From Acidobacteriota bacterium (GTDB taxonomy: Bacteria; Acidobacteriota; Terriglobia; Terriglobales; Acidobacteriaceae), in assembly GCA_023410055.1 (NCBI GenBank), contig JAEYQK010000047.1:1-17730 (forward strand): a stretch of DNA of 17,730 nt. The letters are read 5' to 3'. Position numbers and translations under genes: made by a program. How positions within the stretch are numbered: the first letter of the stretch is position 1; each line of letters begins with the position of its first letter. The notes under the pieces are model-generated. The model worked only from the letters and a program-made list of their open reading frames with translations. It made no database searches and was not told the origin of the DNA. Below are positions 8,142-14,389 of the stretch, one piece after another.

Positions 8142-8297
8142 GGCCCGTAGGCCGGTATTCAATTAGCCCAGCGCGGAAGCGCTGGGTTATCGAAAACGAC
8201 GACTCACGAGCCCCGTAGGGGCGACAGAAGAAGACCGGTGGCGCAGAACTTTAGGCCTGCGATTCAGCACTGCAACTATAACCGGGGCTTCAGCCCC
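8142..8297. repeat. Cluster of GC-rich palindromes in the rnhB upstream gap
   Basis: The 301-bp gap 8009-8309 holds no plausible gene but several inverted repeats: GGCC-CGTA-GGCC (8142-8153); a 10-bp stem (8165-8174 with 8179-8188, one G-U pair) capped by GGAA; GCCCC-GTA-GGGGC (8210-8222); and GGGGC-TTCA-GCCCC (8284-8297). These look like dispersed extragenic palindromes. The TTCA loop recurs in the hairpin at 12188-12207. The last hairpin is just past the stop of the small membrane protein gene and might also slow or end transcription, but no T-run is present. Confidence 0.65.
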
Positions 8298-8309
8298 CGA
8301 GGTAAAGGA

Positions 8310-8600
8310 TCAACTGATTGGCTGGGGCCAGCGAAAGTGCCTCACACCGCGTTTCCAGATCAGCCGGCCCTCACGCTCATACTCCCAATACCTCCAGGCT
8401 CTCATTCCTGCGGCCATAACAATTCCAAGCGGGATACTGAGCAGCGCGAACCAGCGCACTTCGGGGAAGGCGACGAGCAGCAAGATCATCATGCTGACAC
8501 CGAGCAATCCGCCAATTCCGAACAAAGGTGCCCGTGCGGCTTCAAGCCCAGCGTCGTACAGCATGACGCCTAGTTTGTCCCAAAACCAGAGCGGGATCAA
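8310..8600 (-). CDS. Small two-helix membrane protein, unknown
   Basis: A 96-residue product with two hydrophobic segments (about 26-46, LFGIGGLLGVSMMILLLVAF, and about 49-67, WFALLSIPLGIVMAAGMRAW) and a basic, aromatic C-terminal tail that would be cytoplasmic by the positive-inside rule. The start TTG 8600 is supported by GGAG placed 5 nt upstream; an in-frame ATG lies at 8564. It begins 33 nt after the stop of the large radical-SAM fusion gene on the same strand, so the two may be one transcript, and the protein might partner the fusion's membrane segment. That is only a guess from position. No family recognised. Confidence 0.6.
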   Translation of the reverse strand: MIPLWFWDKLGVMLYDAGLEAARAPLFGIGGLLGVSMMILLLVAFPEVRWFALLSIPLGIVMAAGMRAWRYWEYEREGRLIWKRGVRHFRWPQPIS

Positions 8601-8633
8601 GTCGGCTCCGCACGAACTCGCTCCCTGAATTTC

Positions 8634-11600
8634 TCACATCTGCACTCTGACTTTTCCATCTTTGCTGAAGGAAATGGCGATCACAAACAGCGCCTTCTGA
8701 TTCCCGGTCGGCGGCTGGAAACGCCATTTCTTCACTGCTGTCGTTGCTGCGTCAACCAGCAGTGGATCACCGTCGATCACGTCGATCGCCGCGATCGTGC
8801 CGTCGTTGTTAATCGCAAGTTCTAGTACAACATCTCCCACCACGTTCTCTTTTGCAGCCGCAGCCGGATACACCGGCATCACCTTTGACGCCAGCTTCGG
8901 AATATTGTGCTTCTCCGGCGGGACAACCAGCGTCGTTCCATTGGGGATCGCGCCCGGTTTCTTGATGATGTCGCGGTTGGCCTCGAAGATCGGTATCCAG
9001 TGCCTCCAGTCGCCGTATACCAGCGCCGCAACGCCGTAGATGCTATGCCGATCCTTCTCTTCCGTACCCACCGTGTAGTCGAACGGTTTCTTCTTGTACC
9101 AAAGAGGGGTTTCCCAAGTGCTACCGAGAGGAGCGGCTACATATTCGCAGACACCTGCTCCGACTTCCATCGTAACGTCGACGCGTATCGAGGAATCCTG
9201 CTGCAAAACAACTCCCTTTCGCTCGTATTTCCTGAATCCCGGGGCGTCGATAGTCAGCGTGTATTTACCTGGGGGAAGCGCTGTCGAAACGTACTCCCCC
9301 TTGTCGTTGGTCGTCAGACCGTGGACCTCTTTGGTATCGACATTAACGATTGAGACCGTTGCGTTGGCAATAGCTGCTCCGGCCTGATCTGTAACAACGC
9401 CGATCATTGACGAGGCACTTGCTGTTTCAGTGACCAACTCCAGTGGTATCGCCGCCGTTTCGGTGACACCCGCGTCCAGCTGGAATTCGATTGCATCGCG
9501 TGAATTGTGGCTCAGCGTTATACCTGAGCGCTCCGCTACACGGAATCCCTTCGATTCAACGCGAACCGAGTACTGCCCAGCAGCAAGATCGCGCATTTCG
9601 TACTTACCAGCTTGGTCGGTCTTCACTATTTGTGTGCGTTTGGTGTCCAGCTCTGTGGCTGTAATCGTCGCATCCGCAATAACGGCGCCGGCGGCATCAA
9701 CAACCTTGCCCGAAAGTGTGCACGTCAAGTTCTGCTGGTCAGCTTTCGATGGAGTCGTGGGTGTGCTGGGAGGAACTGTTTCTTCCAAAGGAGGCTTAAG
9801 CGGCGGCGGTGCATACTCGCAGCATCCCTGCCTCTCGCTCATATCCAACACAAAATTGACGGTCTCGTGAGCGCCTGCCGTCAGAGCAACGTCAGACTTT
9901 ACGGCAGTATTGAAATTCAGCCCGTCTGCACTCACGGAGTAGCGACCAGCCACAAGCCCCACGGCCGCGTACTTGCCTGCTTTGTCGGCCTTGACCATAC
10001 AACTCGTATTCGTGTCTGCGTTGGTGATGGTGACCAGCGCACTGGAAACGGGGACTCCAGTGCGGTCCTTGACGACTCCGCTTAGCGAGGCGACCTGCGT
10101 TTGGTTCGAAGACTTCGATGTCTCCTCGCAACTCATGGTCTTGTTCGCGATTGCTTGAAGAGCATCGAGTGCGCTGATCTTCTTGTCGGCTGTTGCGGCG
10201 CTCGACGGGCTCTTTGAGTCTTGTGCCACGACTGAAACAGTGGGCACCCCAACCGCAAGCACCGCCGCCGCTACCTGTTTCGCCAACACCAGTCTCGGTC
10301 CGGGAAGTTGCTGGAATTGCGAACTGTTCGTTTGCCGAAGCGCCTGCAGTCGTGAGCGCAATTCCATCGCTTCCGACAGGAACAGCGGGCGCGTTGCTGC
10401 TTCGTGCTCTTTCAGATCACGAATCGCACGTAGCAAGCCGGGGTCATCATCGCTCGCACCTGATGCGCTGATGTCGACAACCTGTTCGAGCAAATTGATC
10501 GTATCCAGATTGACTGTCCGCAGCCAACTCGCGACCTCATCACACACGGTGATCCGTTCGGGGCCAGAGTAAAAGCGTTTCGCGACGGCCGCCGTGTGGT
10601 CGAGCCCGATCGCAATCTGCATCAGGCTGTTGCTGCTCCAGCAACGCGTACCAAAAAGATCAAGCGCGATGTTGCACGCACGTTCCGTCACCGGGTCAGC
10701 CATGCCGTAAACCCGCGCGAGATAGTTGCCGCGAGCGCGCCCCACCTCGATCATGCGCTTCTCCAACGGAGTGCCCGTGTAGATCTCCGTGCGACAAAAG
10801 TTCAACGGATTGCCCCGGAACTGCCGCATGAAAGTGATGTCCGAGCGCAGCGTCTCCTCCGTTGCGTCCGGATTGAACGTCATAATCGTGAACTGCGCGG
10901 AGATATCCAGTTCAGCACAGACCTCAAGCGCCCGCACGGAGTCGTCAACCGTCTGCTTACGCTCTAGCGAAAGCAATCCGCGGGGTGTCGCCGATTCGAT
11001 CCCAAGAAAAACGCGTACCAGCCCGAGTTGCTTCAGCCGCCGAAAGACATCGAGCTTAGTGTCCGCAGGTCGGCACTTGATCACGAGGGCGATGGTCTCG
11101 ATGCCGCGCTCCTTCAGCGCCTTCTCGAACGCCGTGATTCGCGCATGATTCAAGCTCTCCGACGGCACCAGGAAGTTGTCGTCGTGGAAAACGAACTGAC
11201 GAGTACCGCGATGGTGGTAGAGCGCAGCCATTTCGTCCGCGATCAGTTCAGGCCGTCGCTGACGAAAGCGCTTGCCCGGAGCCATACGGTGCAGCGTCGT
11301 GATACAGCAATATGCGCAACTTCCATAACACCCACGACTTCCCACCAGATAGCTCGTCGGCACCCCGGCAATGTAATGAACCGGACCGCAGCGGTCTGGA
11401 AACGGCAGGGAATTGAGATCATCGAGCGTGCGCCGCGCAGCAGTGAAACACACCTGATCTCGCTGACGATAGGCGATGCCAGCAATCTTAGGCATAACGC
11501 CTTCCAGATCGACACCGGCATCGGCGATCTCGACCAGAGTGCGCTCTCCCTCGTGGATCACAATGATGTCCAGTTCCGGATGATGCTCAAGCAGTTCAGC

Positions 11601-11882
11601 GGCAGCACACGAGGCGTAATGGCCTCCGGCTACAATCAGCTTCTGCGGATCGCGCGACTTGATCTCACGCGCCAGATGAAGGAACTCCAACGCGCGCGAT
11701 TGAAAACACATCGAGAGTCCTACGATATCGACGTCCTCGGCCGTGTCCGCAACGGCATCGAGATCGGCTTCGGAATTGAACGTCGCCAGAACCGTTTCGT
11801 GTCCAGCAGCTTGTAGGGAAGAAGAAAGATAACGGATAGAAAGGTTCTCTTCGTAGTCGGGTCCAGCCAGCAACACTCGCAT
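8634..11882 (-). CDS. B12-binding/radical-SAM protein fused to membrane segment, three carboxypeptidase-regulatory-like domains, LysM-like and TonB C-terminal domains
   Basis: One uninterrupted frame of 1082 residues. Residues 1-125: Rossmann-like cobalamin-binding domain (MRVLLAGPDYEENLSIRYLSS; AGGHYAS at 85-91). About 175-400: radical-SAM barrel with cluster motif CYGSCAYCC (185-193, C-x3-C-x2-C), HDDNF (233-237) and FLGIES (292-297). About 400-530: helical tail. About 532-553: hydrophobic segment (VLAKQVAAAVLAVGVPTVSVV), resembling a signal anchor. Then three beta-sandwich repeats of carboxypeptidase-regulatory type at about 599-681, 722-804 and 826-908, each with an SG(V/K)V or IGVV start and a GKY(A/E/T) turn, linked by a proline-rich spacer. 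A LysM-like segment spans about 938-990 (SIYGVAALVYGDWRHWIPIFEANRD is its core), and a TonB_C domain about 996-1072 (VYPAAA, VGDVVLE, KKWRFQPP). ATG 11882 was chosen because GGGAG ends 5 nt upstream; an in-frame TTG at 11960 is less likely. Substrate and role are unknown. Confidence 0.85.
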   Translation of the reverse strand: MRVLLAGPDYEENLSIRYLSSSLQAAGHETVLATFNSEADLDAVADTAEDVDIVGLSMCFQSRALEFLHLAREIKSRDPQKLIVAGGHYASCAAAELLEHHPELDIIVIHEGERTLVEIADAGVDLEGVMPKIAGIAYRQRDQVCFTAARRTLDDLNSLPFPDRCGPVHYIAGVPTSYLVGSRGCYGSCAYCCITTLHRMAPGKRFRQRRPELIADEMAALYHHRGTRQFVFHDDNFLVPSESLNHARITAFEKALKERGIETIALVIKCRPADTKLDVFRRLKQLGLVRVFLGIESATPRGLLSLERKQTVDDSVRALEVCAELDISAQFTIMTFNPDATEETLRSDITFMRQFRGNPLNFCRTEIYTGTPLEKRMIEVGRARGNYLARVYGMADPVTERACNIALDLFGTRCWSSNSLMQIAIGLDHTAAVAKRFYSGPERITVCDEVASWLRTVNLDTINLLEQVVDISASGASDDDPGLLRAIRDLKEHEAATRPLFLSEAMELRSRLQALRQTNSSQFQQLPGPRLVLAKQVAAAVLAVGVPTVSVVAQDSKSPSSAATADKKISALDALQAIANKTMSCEETSKSSNQTQVASLSGVVKDRTGVPVSSALVTITNADTNTSCMVKADKAGKYAAVGLVAGRYSVSADGLNFNTAVKSDVALTAGAHETVNFVLDMSERQGCCEYAPPPLKPPLEETVPPSTPTTPSKADQQNLTCTLSGKVVDAAGAVIADATITATELDTKRTQIVKTDQAGKYEMRDLAAGQYSVRVESKGFRVAERSGITLSHNSRDAIEFQLDAGVTETAAIPLELVTETASASSMIGVVTDQAGAAIANATVSIVNVDTKEVHGLTTNDKGEYVSTALPPGKYTLTIDAPGFRKYERKGVVLQQDSSIRVDVTMEVGAGVCEYVAAPLGSTWETPLWYKKKPFDYTVGTEEKDRHSIYGVAALVYGDWRHWIPIFEANRDIIKKPGAIPNGTTLVVPPEKHNIPKLASKVMPVYPAAAAKENVVGDVVLELAINNDGTIAAIDVIDGDPLLVDAATTAVKKWRFQPPTGNQKALFVIAISFSKDGKVRVQM

Positions 11883-12128
11883 GTTCGCTCCCGTACGGCA
11901 GTTCTTTGTGTTGTCGTCAGTCGTTCCTGCAACTCTAGGCAGAGAACTCACGACTTGCAACTAATATCAGGAACGCCGGAGAGAGAGGTTCTTGCACTGC
12001 GCGGCTGGAAAAATGTCAAGAGGGAGCTCGGTTCTCTGTCCCCGTAATCTGTTGACTATTCGGGAGATGGCCCAACCGCGTGCCTGTCGGGTTTGGACTT
12101 CCAACTTGCTAGAATATAAGTAGAGTAG

Positions 12129-12224
12129 CCGCATCTATGCGGAAGGGCACGAGTTACAGTCTGCGAGAAGGAGCGCTTCTTGGGAAGGGCACGACTTCAG
12201 TCGTGCCGAAAAAGCGTTCTCGTC
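12129..12224. repeat. Hairpin repeats: tandem 42-nt unit, one intact and one decayed
   Basis: CCGCATCTATGCGG (12129-12142) is a palindrome. It is followed by two copies of a 42-nt unit, each opening with GGAAGGGCACGA (12141-12152 and 12183-12194). The second contains a perfect 8-bp hairpin GGCACGAC-TTCA-GTCGTGCC (12188-12207); in the first the matching half has drifted so the stem no longer closes. Both continue with a similar GAGCGCTTCT/AAGCGTTCTC tail. Confidence 0.7.
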
Positions 12225-12308
12225 GATGGTGCCTTTAGGTACTGAGGTCAGGCTCAGGCCACAAAGGCTTCCCTCAGCAGTTCCTATGCTCGTCTGTGGG
12301 CCGACGCC

Positions 12309-12425
12309 TAAGTCCTTTGTTTTCGGGTTTTTACGTATAAGTCCTTTAGATTGCTGATTGTAGCAGCAAAAAGTGGCTAAATATCTTTGTTTGCAACAAA
12401 TCACTGGGTATAGGGGGGAGGGGGG
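12309..12425 (+). repeat. Composite dispersed element: paired TAAGTCCTTT boxes and a G-run
   Basis: TAAGTCCTTT occurs at 12309-12318 and again at 12338-12347, a 29-nt period. About 60 nt further is GGG-TATA-GGGGGG-A-GGGGGG (12406-12425), a possible G-quadruplex. The same order (one-mismatch box, then G-run) is found on the minus strand at 17447-17395, so this is a recurring element rather than chance. Confidence 0.55.
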
Positions 12426-12468
12426 CCACTGAGGATATTGCACCATTATTGGTGCAAATGTCGCAACC

Positions 12469-13008
12469 TCACTTCGAAGCCTTTATTTTCTTAACCAGTC
12501 CGTCGACGACCTTACGCGCCGATTCATTTCTTGCCTTCTCTGCCGACCCGCCAGTGAGATTTCCAAACCCCGCATAACTTCCTTCCTGCTCAATGCGAAG
12601 CACTTCCTTACCTGACTCCGCGTCCCTGAGCACCATCGCAATCTTCAGTCGCGCCGATCCCACTCCGTAGCTGACAATCACCCGCGCCGCGCGATTCCCC
12701 TTGTAGAAGTCCACAACTTCGCCAGAAGCGACAAGAGCCCGAGGCTGCTTGGCCTTCAACGCCCCCGGATCAAGCGAAGCGTCCACAACCGACTCGAACA
12801 CGCGCTCGGACAGCAACCGCGCAAACAGCGTCTTTTCCAGTACATTCTCGTAATCCATCGGGAACTTCGCCTTAGCGAGTTCTGGATCAACGGTGAAGGG
12901 TTGCAGGACGATCGTGTTATACGAGGCCAGCGGCTTCGACTTCTCCGCCCCGATCGCCGTAACCGCCAGTGAAGCCAATACGAATGATGCGATTAAGTTC
13001 CTGATCAT
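12469..13008 (-). CDS. Exported DUF4410-like protein
   Basis: This 179-residue protein has a signal peptide (MIRNLIASFVLASLAVTAIGA, cleavage likely after the AIGA at about 21). The mature part starts with a strand (YNTIVLQPFTV), a helical stretch (ENVLEKTLFARLLSE), then SGEVVDFYKGNRAARVIVSYGVGSARLKI, LRDAESGKEVLRIEQEG and a C-terminal helix. The GNRAARVIV/GVGSA pattern followed by a SGKEV strand matches the DUF4410 proteins common in acidobacteria and proteobacteria; their function is unknown. ATG 13008 has GAGAG immediately upstream, too close to be a normal Shine-Dalgarno. The gene is divergent from rpsP across 184 bp. Confidence 0.75.
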   Translation of the reverse strand: MIRNLIASFVLASLAVTAIGAEKSKPLASYNTIVLQPFTVDPELAKAKFPMDYENVLEKTLFARLLSERVFESVVDASLDPGALKAKQPRALVASGEVVDFYKGNRAARVIVSYGVGSARLKIAMVLRDAESGKEVLRIEQEGSYAGFGNLTGGSAEKARNESARKVVDGLVKKIKASK

Positions 13009-13105
13009 CTCTCAAATAGATGTTAGCTGTACCGAATTGCGTCTGATAAAGTATTGTTCAGGCATTGGCGTGCCCGGAATGGGCCTTAGTGTGCGCTCAG
13101 AGTTG

Positions 13106-13134
13106 TTGCCAATCGCGCCAAACTACGCAATAAT
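13106..13134 (+). promoter_or_regulatory. Sigma70-type promoter of the rpsP operon
   Basis: TTGCCA (13106-13111), a 17-nt spacer, and AATAAT (13129-13134) each match the consensus hexamers at five of six positions. Transcription would start near 13141, giving a leader of about 50 nt before rpsP. It is the best promoter seen in the window and fits a highly expressed ribosomal operon. Confidence 0.55.
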
Positions 13135-13192
13135 AAGCGTTTGCCTCACCTTTTTAGGAATAAGCAGGAAAGGACACCGAGTTACTGTGTTA

Positions 13193-13438
13193 ATGATTCG
13201 TCTGTCGCGCCGTGGCGCGAAGAAACAGCCGTACTATCGAGTGGTTGTCATTGAGAAGGACCGCGCCCGTGACGGCCGTTCCGTCGAAGTCGTAGGGACC
13301 TACAACCCCCGCACGAACCCGGCCAGCCTGGAACTCAAGCGTGATCGTATCGACTACTGGCGCAGCAAAGGCGCACAGCTGTCCGAGCGCGTAGCCAAGT
13401 TGGTCGAGAAGGCCCCAGCCAGCACACCGGCTGCATAA
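13193..13438 (+). CDS. rpsP: 30S ribosomal protein S16
   Basis: The 81-residue protein is a standard S16: MIRLSRRGAKKQPYYRVVV at the N-terminus, RDGRSVEVVGTYNPR (27-40) and a helical tail ending in AKLVEKAP. It binds 16S rRNA in the body of the small subunit. ATG 13193 begins exactly where the family begins; the frame is open further upstream to 12893, but that part is non-coding leader. AGGAAAGGA lies near 13166-13174, about 20 nt before the ATG, too far for an ideal Shine-Dalgarno, so initiation may use the leader structure. It is the first gene of rpsP-khpA-rimM-trmD-rplS. Confidence 0.96.
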   Translation: MIRLSRRGAKKQPYYRVVVIEKDRARDGRSVEVVGTYNPRTNPASLELKRDRIDYWRSKGAQLSERVAKLVEKAPASTPAA

Positions 13439-13492
13439 CCACAGCTTGCGGGACGATAGAAGTTCGTCCCCCACGGCGAGCAGGAGCAAGGT

Positions 13493-13747
13493 ATGACCAG
13501 CGAGCAAGGTGGGGACGTGCGCAGTCTCGTCGAGCAAATCGCGAAAGCGCTGGTTGACGAGCCGGAGCAAGTCTCCGTCGAAGCAGTCGATGAGGAAGAG
13601 ACGACGGTCCTGGAACTGAGAGTCGCCGAGGGCGACTTGGGCAAGGTCATAGGCAAACAGGGGCGTACGGCCCGTTCCATCCGCACCATCCTCGGCGCCG
13701 CCGGGGTGAAGTTGCATAAGCGGTACGCGTTGGAGATTCTGGAATAG
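13493..13747 (+). CDS. khpA: KH-domain RNA-binding protein KhpA
   Basis: An 84-residue single KH-domain protein. LVEQIAKALVDEPEQVSVE opens the fold, and the GxxG loop appears in VIGKQGRTARSIRTIL (about 53-68). KhpA/YlqC proteins bind RNA, in some bacteria together with KhpB/Jag, and influence cell division and sRNA biology. Position between rpsP and rimM is the classic one for the family. ATG 13493 is preceded by AGGAGCAAGGT, a good ribosome site. Its stop codon TAG (13745-13747) overlaps the probable AUA start of rimM. Confidence 0.93.
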   Translation: MTSEQGGDVRSLVEQIAKALVDEPEQVSVEAVDEEETTVLELRVAEGDLGKVIGKQGRTARSIRTILGAAGVKLHKRYALEILE

Positions 13748-14325
13748 CCGACGATTTCGTTACCATCGCAAAAGTGGTGAAGACCCAGGGCAGGCACGGC
13801 GAAGTAGCCGCCGATCTGCTCACTGACTTCCCTGAGCTATTTGCCGAGCGCGAACGCCTCTTCGGGTTGGACGCGAAGGGTGGTAGACGCGAGCTTCAGA
13901 CCGAAGATTTCTGGCCGCATAAAGGTCGGATGATCCTCAAGTTCGCCGGCGTCGAGACGATCTCGGAGGCGGAAACACTGCTCGGCTGCGAATTGCAGAT
14001 ACCGGCAGCGGAACGCGCGGAACTCGAGTCCGGAGAGCTTTACATAAGCGATCTCAAGGGTTGCGCGGTTGCGGTGACCGAATCCACGGGTGAGCGCGAG
14101 ATCGGTTTAGTTACTGACGTGATGTTCGGTGCTGGTGAAGCGCCGCTGTTGATCGTTCGCGAAGGGAGCAAGGAATACATGATTCCTTTTGCGGATGAGT
14201 ACCTGAAGTCGGTCGATGTCGGTGCAAAGCGGATAGCGATGTCGCTACCGGAAGGAATGCTCGAGTTGGACGCTCCGCTCAGCAATGCGGAAAAGCAGCG
14301 CCAGCACGAGAAGCAGGAAGAGTAG
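13744..14325 (+). CDS. rimM: 16S rRNA-processing protein RimM, probable AUA start
   Basis: RimM helps mature the 30S head and binds S19. The N-terminal RimM domain (DDFVTIAKVVKTQGRHGEVAADLLTDF) and the C-terminal PRC-barrel (LYISDLKGCAVAV..., EYMIPFADEYLKSVD) are both clear; product 193 residues. The first ordinary start in frame is GTG 13774, but it would begin at MVKTQGRHGEV and delete the conserved first strand DDFVTIAKV. The frame is open upstream to 13720 with no ATG, GTG or TTG. AUA at 13744 fits best: GGAG (13732-13735) lies 8 nt upstream, and the codon overlaps the khpA stop as ATAG, a coupling geometry like ATGA. An alternative is that translation starts at GTG 13774, or that one base is misread. 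The C-terminus carries a charged tail. Confidence 0.9.
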   Translation: MADDFVTIAKVVKTQGRHGEVAADLLTDFPELFAERERLFGLDAKGGRRELQTEDFWPHKGRMILKFAGVETISEAETLLGCELQIPAAERAELESGELYISDLKGCAVAVTESTGEREIGLVTDVMFGAGEAPLLIVREGSKEYMIPFADEYLKSVDVGAKRIAMSLPEGMLELDAPLSNAEKQRQHEKQEE

Positions 14326-14354
14326 ACAGAGTATGGTCCCGAGCGTAGTTAGTG

Positions 14355-14385
14355 ATTCGTCATCCTGAGCGAAGCGAGGGATCTG
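14355..14385 (+). repeat. Short dispersed-type repeat containing the trmD ribosome-binding site
   Basis: This sequence, with core CATCCTGAGCGAAGCGAGGG, resembles a very widespread intergenic repeat of environmental bacterial genomes (from memory; not searched). Its GAGGG (14376-14380) lies 9 nt before the TTG start of trmD, so the repeat appears to provide the Shine-Dalgarno. Confidence 0.5.
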
Positions 14386-14389
14386 CTTT

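Larger units (their letters stand above)
11883..12468. other. 586-bp gap without a credible gene, rich in repeats
   Basis: No coding frame here has a plausible ribosome site or protein-like composition. The part next to the fusion gene would hold its promoter: a TTGACA lies on the minus strand at 12019-12014, but no good -10 was found 16-18 nt away. On the plus strand TTGGAC (12093-12098), 16 nt, TATAAG (12115-12120) is a weak promoter-like pair pointing into the hairpin repeats. A perfect palindrome TTGCACC-6 nt-GGTGCAA (12438-12457) lies just past the stop of the DUF4410-like gene. Confidence 0.6.

Noticed and set aside
11028..11816. 262-codon plus-strand frame
   Set aside because: Antisense to the radical-SAM domain, caused by its GC-rich codons.
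11991..12019. Promoter for the radical-SAM fusion based on TTGACA (minus, 12019-12014)
   Set aside because: The -35 is perfect but the bases 17 nt downstream (TGCAAG) are a poor -10, so it was not listed as a feature.
12135..12446. 103-codon minus-strand frame in the gap after the DUF4410-like gene
   Set aside because: It is built from hairpin repeats and the G-run element, with no ribosome site or protein-like pattern.
12893..13192. Longer S16 reading frame
   Set aside because: Extends through the leader and into the divergent gene; the conserved S16 start is the ATG at 13193.
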